Positions 55,551 to 64,000 of a stretch of 64,000 nt of DNA are shown piece by piece. The translations under genes were made by a program, and so were the position numbers. Source of the stretch: Stagonosporopsis chrysanthemi (taxonomy: Eukaryota; Ascomycota; Dothideomycetes; Pleosporales; Didymellaceae); the NCBI GenBank assembly GCA_022560025.1, contig JAFISE010000006.1, forward strand, positions 62,001-126,000. The letters are read 5' to 3'. Within the stretch, counting starts at the first letter, position 1; each line of letters opens with the position of its first letter. The notes beneath the pieces were generated by a model. It worked only from the letters and a program-made list of their open reading frames with translations. It did no database searches and was not told the DNA's origin.

Positions 55551-57119
55551 TTATGATCGGACTGGCTTCATCGGAACCAAGCCTTCCAGCTGCGGCATAA
55601 CATCTAATATTTTAGGGTCCAGGGTCCAGTTGTTTAGGTCGGCTACCGTACTCTCGAACAGCGGAGTCATGCGTGTGCAGCCTGCTTCAATATCCCAGTA
55701 GTGGCAGGAATCTTCCGCATATGGCCATGTGACACCTATGGCACCGACCAAAGGGCCAACCGAGAACTCTTGAGGATGCTGGTACAGGAGCCGCCGTACT
55801 TGCGGCCTGCGAACGGTGAGTGTATGTATCTTCTGGAGGCAAAATCGCAACGTACCAGGGAACAAGGTCGATCAAAATATCATATGGCGATACGTCTTGT
55901 TTGCCCATAGGAGGCATCAGCCATTCCGGACTTGAGTTCATATTCTCCACGCTCGGCCAGATCAGCCACTGCCAAGTCGTCAGCCATGATGTTTCTTGGT
56001 AGGACGATGCTTACTCACACGTATCAACTTGGTCAAGATCCAGGTAGAAGCCAGCCGGACGGGAAGATTCGCCGTCGGAAGGATTCTGTTTACGGTCCGC
56101 GCGCACCATGCTGGCACCGGCTGTGTATCTTGGGGGTCGGCGAAGCCTAGCAGCAAGGAATCCACGTCTACCTCGGACCTCCCGAAGATCTGTGCCTCGC
56201 TCCAACCGTTCGCAAGAAGATCTTGCTTAGTTCGTCGATAGTATGCGCAGTCAAAACCGAACTTGTTCAAGGCGCTCGCGGCGGTTTCGAGAATCATCGG
56301 GGAGGGATTCATGGACGTCACACCTTCAACTGCAGCGTCAGGCGCAAAGTTTAAAGCAGCTTGGCTGTGTTCCCTACTTCTGGACCAGTTAATATACACC
56401 TCCAAGCGCACCTAGATACTGGTACTGGACATGCCTTTCTTCGCGTGAGGAACCATCATACGACGACGCGCCCAAGTTCGGTATTTGCCCAACGAACTGC
56501 TCGCTGCCTGGGGTACCAAAGGAATCTTGCTCTGGAATTGTCGGTGTTTGCTCGGTCGAGTCCTGGCTTGTCAGAACAGTTCCTTGATCTGGCTTCAGCA
56601 AAACTTACCCCTAGCGCCCGTTTAATTTCGTCGACTGAGTGGTGGGCAAAGCCGTTCCTCTCAATCTCCGACGCCCAGTTGGCTGCCGCAGCTCTGTCTG
56701 GTGCCATAGCCAACAACGATACCACAGACTTCATGTCGTCCAATTCTTTTGCTAATCGCCTAACGTGGGCTCGCAGTTGGGTAGTTGTTTTACCATCCTC
56801 AGCCACATCATACACACAAGTTAGATTCTTCGACTGGCATGTATTGCATTTCGGTCGAACACCATCACACTGCACTCGGCGGTCAGCAATCTTGGAATGC
56901 TCCGTAAGTTGGATTACGTACCTTCGACTTGCGCTTTCGACAGCTCTCACAAGCTATGGACGTTATTTTTCCGCGAGGAGTACGCAGAGCGTATGTGCCT
57001 GATATCGGGGAGGAGTGTTGGCCACGGGCGTTCGCAAGGGCGCCTCCTAATCCTTGTTTAGGGGCCAGCGGGGCCTTGTGTGCTGCGGCGTTCGCGGCCG
57101 CTGATTGCGGGCGAACCAC
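55551..57119 (-). CDS. Zn2Cys6 transcription factor with C-terminal DUF3425 domain, frame partly uncertain
   Basis: Exons 56922-57119, about 56590-56869, a piece ending at 56400, then 56019-56329, 55856-55968 and 55551-55806. The zinc cluster spans intron 1: 'ACESCRKRKSK' joins 'CDGVRPKCNTCQSKNLTC' (52-nt intron, GTACGT...GTGCAG). A coiled coil, 'LRAHVRRLAKELDDMKSVV', follows. Introns 56330-56399, 55969-56018 and 55807-55855 are canonical and in phase. The last exons read 'WLIWPSVENMNSSPEWLMPP', 'LVPWPQVRRLLYQHPQEF' and 'VADLNNWTLDPKILDVMP', which is the DUF3425 pattern of fungal bZIP/C6 regulators. The junction after 'IKRALG' does not keep the frame with canonical sites (GTAAGT donor phase 0, GACAAG acceptor phase 2), so the gene may carry a one-base shift or use an unusual splice. 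The target is unknown. Confidence 0.7.
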
Positions 57120-57515
57120 AAGAGTCGATTGCGAGGTATCGAGGTGGAGTTGCCCCTGGCTTTGATCCCAGTTGTCCTGACTGATATCTTGTCAGCAACG
57201 CTCCGGACTCGATGGACACAAAATTCACAGAATTGCCGGGTCTACAAGGTGCTCGACATGGGCAGAGTCGATCGGCGGAATGTGGCCGACCGTAGGCGAC
57301 ATCGGTCGAATTTCGAACCCCGCCGCAGCAAGCTCCAAGTCACTCTCTCCGGCAATCCAGCCAGATCAGTGTTGGACTCCCGAGAACCTGCGAGTGACGT
57401 CGAATGAGAGTGGGTTGGAGTATCATGAGAACGCAAGGGCGTATTTCCAAGTGTGGTGTGGAGCGTCCAGAACGGCGCGCAAACCATGTGTGTTTGTCGC
57501 CTCGCAGATCCCTTC

Positions 57516-58072
57516 CTAAAAAGTCAATTCCTCAGAGATTTGCAACCACTCCTTGGCAGTACCGGATGCTGTGCAATTCGACCTGGATCGCATTCCTCTC
57601 GAGAGCGCATGTAGTCGATGACGTCTATCGGTAAGGTAGAATGAGGGTCCCAGAGATTCGCGAAGTGGGGAAGTGACGATGTTCTGGTTGTGACCCTGAG
57701 GAACTTGGGCCCTGTGTGGACGGAAGGAAGCGCCGACCAAGACCGCAACGCAGGTGTCGAGAGGATTCAGAAGAAACAGGAGATCCGTCGAAGCAGGTCC
57801 ATCGGGAGCAAAGAGCACGGTATAAAAATAAAGAAAAGACGGATACGTACTTTTGAAAGCCTGTAGCTTGGACCACGGCCTCAGATGCTCGACGCATCAT
57901 GCGTGGGTTGTCGGGGCTCTCTTGTGGTAATCCTTCCAACGCATCTGGCAAGCTGGCGCTGCCATACCAATAGTTGACCCCTGCAGAGTATCAATCACTA
58001 TCCAGATTGCAGAACCGATACAGACTTACCAGGAGACGAATTATTTGACTGTGGAGGCATGAATGCAAGCAT
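57516..58072 (-). CDS. Possible small spliced gene, unrecognised
   Basis: A three-exon model (58030-58072, 57851-57980, 57516-57711) uses GTAAGT and GTACGT donors with CTGCAG and CACACAG acceptors and keeps one frame of 122 residues, including 'GVNYWYGSASLPDALEGLP' and 'RMMRRASEAVVQATGFQK'. It lies 396 bp upstream of the Zn2Cys6 gene on the same strand. An alternative frame in the last exon also looks coding-like, so the model is weak. It could be a remnant. Confidence 0.25.
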
Positions 58073-61000
58073 TTCCTCGTGCAAGAATGTTGGACAGAAA
58101 AAGCTATATCAATGTCTGAGAGACGACAGGAATCTTTCCGCGAAGAGCATGTGGCTGATCAGCCCTGCTATTCGGGGATTTACTCTGTTAATCCACTCCT
58201 CGAGCAACGAGTATAGGAAACGATTAGCGCTTGGCCCAATGCTATTGCGGAACTGCTGACAAGCACTTGGAGCTGGGACGAGGTTTCAAATGCGTCGGCC
58301 ATCTGAACACTCGGCAGATGGGCGACGCAGGTCGATCTAGTGTCCTAGCGCACCACAGCCTTCGACCGCGGGGAAGACGGCTTAGCGGACGGCACTGTCG
58401 GACTAGGCCAGAACGGCCGCTTTCCAAAATGTCAACAAGGCATACGAATTCACCCTAGGTACCCAAACTCAACAAGCTTCGATAGCCGGGTGTGTGCGCT
58501 CTCTCCTCCAGGAGTGCCCTACGCTGGTAGCGTTTGTCTTTCGCAACAGTCAGCCAGTACGCCACCGCCATACGCTTAGCAATACCAAGGCTATGCAAAT
58601 GCAGGTCTGGTGATCTTCTCTCTGTAAGCTACCTGACAAAATGACGCGCGGTACCCGTACGTCCAACAATGTTCGAGACCCATAGCTTAACATGCTTTCA
58701 CTGACTTGCGGACTCTGGGCTGCATGTTATCCAGGCTTGTCCACCGAACGAGGGGTGTTTCGTTGGCCCAAGCTGGCAGGACGATAGTGGGCATTCGGTC
58801 CGATGGACAGGGACTCAGCTGGTTGCACAGCCGCGTCGCAGTAAGGACTGGCCATGGGGGCCATGGGAGCCATTCTTCAATCGATGCCTTGTCTTGGTTC
58901 TCGTGACGTAGCTTTACAGTTTGCCAATGCTAGCCAATGCCTTCGTTCTGAAAGTTGAGTGTCCCATCAAACCCATTCTTCTGAAGATCTGGGCAGGAAC
59001 GTGCTCACCCGCAACCCGCATTAGTGCATCGAAGACCTCCGATCATTTTCAGTGTCATTACGCCACTGCTGCCCTACATCGTATTTGGCAATCTCTACGA
59101 CAACGAGAGCGGGACTTGGTAGTCCTGAAGTCGGCGGCATAGGGTGGCCTATGCCCTTGGGCGGCTTACGCCCTCGACGCGGTTTGCTATTGCCACCGAG
59201 CTTCAAGAATGAAGCAAACGGCTCATGGGCGAGTATGCACTGCCTTTCCACTGTACTTGGGACATGCCCGATGGGCAGGGAGCGGTGAGACCGCGTACCG
59301 GAGCGGAGCAACGCGAAGCGGGCTACTACAATAGACAAGGATCAACATGAGCGCTTCGCATGAAGGCTCTTCACCTTCTGTCAATTTTACAATTAACCTT
59401 AAGCAACAGATGTAATTAGGGTTTTGCTCTTGACCCTAAGGAGCATGTCGAGCCTCAGACCTTGAGATGTGGAGCGATTCATTGGATCGCCCGCTCCCGA
59501 GGCTACTGAAAAGAACCCCCAATGCCAGGTACATTCGGTTGGAGGCTTCTCAGATCGTTTGGAAGTGCAGCTGCATCTCGCCGAACTTTTGGCCGTGGAT
59601 TTTGGACTAGAGTATCACAAATATCTTACAATGAACAACAAGGAGGATTCTCTGGTGATTAGTGGTCAAGGGCGTTACAGAACTGCTGCAAGGAACAATT
59701 TTCATCCGTTCACACAACTAAGGTCGGCGGAATCATCAGAGCGGTCGCCTATTGTGGCGAGCTTGCTGTCGCAACGGGGAAAAGTCAGGCACAAGTGGTC
59801 CCCACACACGAGAACTCACAACCTTAATCACTTGACTAGTTTGAGCGATGTGTGACGGCTATCAGGAATTTACACCAAGTGGATAACAGTGGTGTCCCGA
59901 TACCCACCTAGGTCGTATTGTTGTATTCTCGATCATGAGTCTCACGGCAACGGTACCCTGAAAACCAAACTGCGAGACAAGTATGGACAGCACTGCTGTT
60001 CTGCCGAAGACGAACAGCCTCCATGTACAAAGGTCTCAAGGAGCAACAGTTGAAGCCTCTTGCGTCAATCGATCCCCGAGTCTGATATCTCATCGATTCG
60101 CTCAAGTGTTTCTAGCATTATCGGAGTTTTGAATCAGAAGAGGAGCGTAGACATGACGGCACTCTACAGAAAGATCGAACTAGCCACTGACACAGCTGCG
60201 GTTTTGCGATGACGCATTGGAGTCCAGATCATTCTTCGGCCAACATTCAAGCAACTCGGAGATGCACTATCCGGTGCCAGCCCCTGAATTCAAGCCATCT
60301 GCAGCTGCTGTGATTTATTACTACTTGCACCTTTGCACTTCGTCACTCGTCGCAAAATGTCATAGCACTGAGCTGCCTCTGATATTGGTCCGAACCTTTC
60401 ATGCTGTACTGCCGCTTTGGCTCGCCAAATCAGTGGTTTCGGGGCTGACTCCCAAGCTTTTAATTGGCTTCATTAGCCTCATCATTCCACTGGATTATTC
60501 AAGTACCAGCCATTTCACTCTGCGCTAGGATCTTGTCATGCAAGATATGATCTTTGTGGCGCCTCTGGACTGAGGATATTCAGGTTCATGGCGCGCTGGG
60601 CCCGTGGCATACCAGATCCGACAGGGTTTTCCGTAGCAATTCTGCTCATAAGGCAAGTCGGCTACTGCTCATATCAGCCATCGCGGCATATACCGTCAGT
60701 TGGGACTTCAGCCATATGAGCTCTTTACTCGAAGTGCTCAAGCTTGTAGCCAAATTGCAAGACGAATTCGCAAAATAATGACCAAAGGCAAAGCTGCAGG
60801 AACAGTGACAACGTCGAATCTTTACGGGACGTCTTGTCGACCCCTGTCTGGCGCCAGTGTTACTTGACACGTGTTGCTGCGTTGCAAATCCAAACTCCCA
60901 GACACAACAATTCTTACAGCACGAGGTGAAACCATTTTCCTAGATACAGCAATCTCCATTGTCCGTAGGTTGTTCCTGGTATTTTGCGGATCCGTATCCG

Positions 61001-62775
61001 AACCATTGGTCTGTGCCGAAAGCGTTCTCTGTCTGACTCCCGCACTGGGTTTTTGAAATCGGCACGAACCGCCCAAGTCTAGTCCCGAATTCAAGCCACG
61101 ATGGGCAATTCCGAAGCATCTCACGAGAGCCGTTCTCACACATTTGAGGCGTCAACCCAAAGCTCTGTTTCTCTATAGTAGCCCTGATCCCGCTGGAACA
61201 AAGGGTTCGTTGTCCCGTCGGTCGGAATCGTCACCCGCTTCGACTGCCACTAATGGCCACATGCAGGTGCCCACCTTCCTCATCTCTTGCGCAGTCTTGG
61301 ACGGCTCTTACTTTCCACGTTGCATTGGCCCCAGAGTTGGGTACCTTTGTTTGCAACATCCGAAGGTTTTCGGGAAGCTAACAACGGACCCTGCAGAAGG
61401 AAAGATCTCAGTGATCATCCCTCTTATCCGACAGACTTACCGATATTCTCCGTGGAAGTGTAGTGTGCGTTGGTCATTAACTTTAAACGATGGACCCTTC
61501 AGCGAATCATGACTCGGGCGTGACAGGTCGGACATCAAGTCCGGCGGCTTGAGCGTGCCCTGATTCGCGCGAAACCCCTCTTGCTCATTCATGATACGAG
61601 ACCTTCTACGTTGTAACACCAAGTCACTCAGCCTCCTTTCCGGGTTTCTCAGACACGCGTCCAGACTAGACTCGTAATAACATGAGCACGTTTCTCATAT
61701 GAGTCATGCACGCCAGAAAATCAGCTTCTGGGTTCTGATCATTGGGTAACATGTTGCACTGCAAAATGACTCTGGATGATCTACGTTTGAGTTCGTTGAG
61801 ACTGAGTCTTGTTGGGCACTACCCACATTGGTGTTTATTTGATGGTGATCACCACATCCGAGATTCGTATCTTTTAGCAGTGAGCTTTGGGCCTTCTCCA
61901 TGTACAAGCATCACATATAATGAACACGAATGCAGTTCGACCAGGTAAGGCTCATGGCGAACTTGCTATACTTATCACGGCCTTGATTGATAAGGACTGA
62001 ATCTTTTATCGAGCAGAGTCAAGTCTTTGAACCTGGATGTGCACAATGCCTCGCGGTCGGAGCTTCTAGTCGGCGATAAGGTGTGCAAACCAGAAGTCTA
62101 CCAAAACTAAAGGGCAACACGAGAGAACCATTGGAAAGTACAGAACGTTTTTCCTATGCGAACGGTTGCCGAAAACATTAATTTTACTCTTGTGGATTTA
62201 CAGGAGCTGCTACCTTAAAGATCACAGCCCTGGGGCCTGTCGACTGTTTACGAGTGGTTATCAGCGCGTCATCTTGCCTTGATGCCTGGACAGCAAGAAC
62301 AACGTGCAATAAGGGAGCATATTGTGTCGCAACAAGGGCAACAATGAGTATACCCTTCCTTGATACCATAAGGAAATTGTAGTTGGTTGCCAAAGATGTC
62401 TGGCGCATATGTGCCAAGTGAGATCATGTTTGCATTCAGCGTTCACGTGATCTAGATGCCTGAGGCAAGGCCCCACTTCGAGTTGTTCCATCTCTCACTA
62501 CCGCGCTTCCACCGCGGCCGTCATTGTCAACGCGTTGAACAGCGCACATCCCTCCCCTGCCCACTTCCGCCTGCCTGCTCATCGCGATTGCACCTGTCTC
62601 TTCTCTGCGTGCTCCCTGCCTACTCAGACGCCTCATCTGCAGGTCAAGCACTCCAGCTTTGGGACACCCAGTCAGTGACAGAGACACTCAATTCTTTCTG
62701 CAAGAACACGCAAGCTGACGCCCAGGACTTGTTCCGCTTTTCCACAGGAGTTTTTCAGTGAATTAGATTGCCACC
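58073..62775. other. Gene-poor stretch, 4.7 kb
   Basis: No gene recognised on either strand. Frames such as 60217-60528 (+) contain hydrophobic stretches but no family pattern. The last 250 bp are C/T-rich and look like the promoter of the next gene. Confidence 0.5.
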
Positions 62776-64000
62776 ATGGCGTCTTGTTCCAGTTCAACTT
62801 CGGAAGGCGAAGTTGTCGACCAACACAAGGCAAACACAATCAGTCAGCGCGGCGAAACTGCGATTAACGGCTCTAGCAGGGTCTTTGGACTTGATGGAAC
62901 CTCGGAAAGGAGCGGTAAAGCCCAACATATATCACATGCATATTTTCGTTACGATCTGACAGTCCTAGGATATGATTACCGCCCACTAAGTCGCTCTCCT
63001 TCTCCGTACCGTCGCAAGCGCACGCAGTCACCTTCGCCTTACCGATCCAAGCGCGCACATGACCGCTCACCGTCACCCTATCGACACAGCCGTGACGATC
63101 GAGGCTACGACGGCATCGATCCACGAACCCAGCAAAAGCGCAAAGCTTCTCCACCTCGCGGTAGCCGGCCAGAGAAGCGCCATAACACTGATCGCGACAG
63201 GCATGGTGACCGTTCTCGCAAGTCTTACGCAGACGATCTCCGGAATGGGCCATCTCAGTCAAGCTTTGTGAAGGCATCGCAAAGCACAAGCGAGAGGCCT
63301 CATGTCAAGCCGATTTCGTATGCCGAAATTGCTCATCAAGCGCCTGCCGTACCCGGATTCAGTGGAAACTTTATTGCAGGTGATCGCAGATCCAAACGGA
63401 ATGTAGGCGCCAATGAAGGCGCATCCAGTCTGCAGGTGACACGCGACACACAGAAGCTTAGCATTGAGGACAGAGAAGCAAAGCAGGCAGAAGCGGAAAG
63501 GAAAGACGTTGGGATGTATGTATAGACACTTCGAATCTGTCAATGCAAGACTAACCGAAGTAGGAGCAACGCTCAAGATACGCCTGAGGCTACATTGATA
63601 CCTGCCGAAGATAAAGCCCCGACGCAAGAGACTCGCGAAGAAAAGCGCCGCAGATGGGCGGCTATTCGAGCTGCAGCTGAACAAAAGCCGAAAGAAAGCC
63701 TCTTGCAACAAGCAGTGCTTACTAACGCCTCTGAAAACTCCACGCCAATCATGGGCTCTCCAGTGCCTATCGACACTTCAATTTCCTCGTTCCCTTCTCC
63801 TCGTGCAGGCGGTTTGGATTCTGTCCCAGCATCTCCAGATGTCATGGTCATTGACAAACACGCTCAAGACAGTCGCGGGAACAGCCCGGCAGTAGCAAGC
63901 CCTTCAGCAGCTGACTACGATCCCACTCAGGATATGTTGGACGACCGCAACCGTGCCCTTAAGAAGACCGCGACCTCGGATTTGCCGTCTAATGCCTACA
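62776..64000 (+). CDS. prp4: Probable Prp4-type serine/threonine kinase, N-terminal part, cut by the window edge
   Basis: Exons 62776-62914, 62963-63515 and 63564 to beyond 64000. The start has a near-perfect context (GCCACCATGG). The first part is an RS-like region with repeated 'RSPSPYRRKR' / 'QSPSPYRSKR' / 'RSPSPYRHSR' units, typical of splicing factors and of the N-terminus of Prp4/PRPF4B kinases. Later come 'TREEKRRRWAAIRAAAEQK' and 'ADYDPTQDMLDDRNR', which recall the region just before the kinase domain in fungal Prp4. The kinase domain itself lies outside. The first intron (48 nt, GTAAAG...CTGACAG) is a multiple of three without a stop, so retention would add 16 residues. The second (48 nt, GACTAAC branch) is clear. 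The assignment rests on the N-terminus only. Confidence 0.65.

Overview
The window is nuclear DNA of a filamentous ascomycete, most likely a Dothideomycete. The evidence is short introns (mostly 41-85 nt) with GT-AG ends and CTRAC-type branch points, genes on both strands without operons, and a gene set that includes an AROM-derived quinate repressor, Zn2Cys6 activators, a DUF3425-type regulator and fasciclin/GPI proteins. The class assignment is inferred from gene content and protein feel, not from a search. About 22 genes are supported; 13 belong to recognisable families with fairly clear products. A run of N (17890-17986) marks an assembly gap inside a short tandem repeat.

Left part (1-25 kb), mostly housekeeping: a BTB/POZ protein cut by the window edge (-), C-4 methylsterol oxidase ERG25 (+), the Paf1 subunit of the Paf1 complex (+), a kinesin-6-like motor (-), a secreted type-B carboxylesterase (-), a Cid1-like nucleotidyltransferase (-) divergent from the TFIIF large subunit (+), the ERAD ubiquitin-conjugating enzyme Ubc6 (-) divergent from the mitochondrial beta-barrel insertase Sam50 (+), then a 2.6-kb gene-poor stretch and a sugar-porter MFS transporter (+).

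Middle (26-39.7 kb), mostly unrecognised: two tandem paralogues of a family I do not recognise (26.1-27.9 and 29.2-31.7 kb, same intron position and phase), a membrane/coiled-coil protein (+), two hypothetical proteins (-), and a long disordered protein with C-terminal membrane segments (-).

Right part: the quinate repressor qutR (-) and the quinate activator qutA (+) form a divergent regulatory pair with no quinate-catabolic enzyme in the window. They are followed by a two-domain fasciclin GPI protein, an LRR/F-box-like protein, a long gene-poor stretch holding one Zn2Cys6+DUF3425 regulator with a problematic reading frame, and at the right edge the N-terminal part of a probable Prp4-type splicing kinase.

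The most interesting signals are these. (1) Just after the TFIIF-alpha stop codon there is a second, ungapped copy of its C-terminal domain, reachable in frame by a 70-nt GT-AG intron that spans the stop. (2) The paralogous pair of undescribed proteins at 26-32 kb. (3) Two different 8-bp minisatellites that abut the assembly gap in the UBC6-SAM50 promoter. (4) The qutA/qutR pair, with an apparently inactivated dehydroquinase site in qutR.
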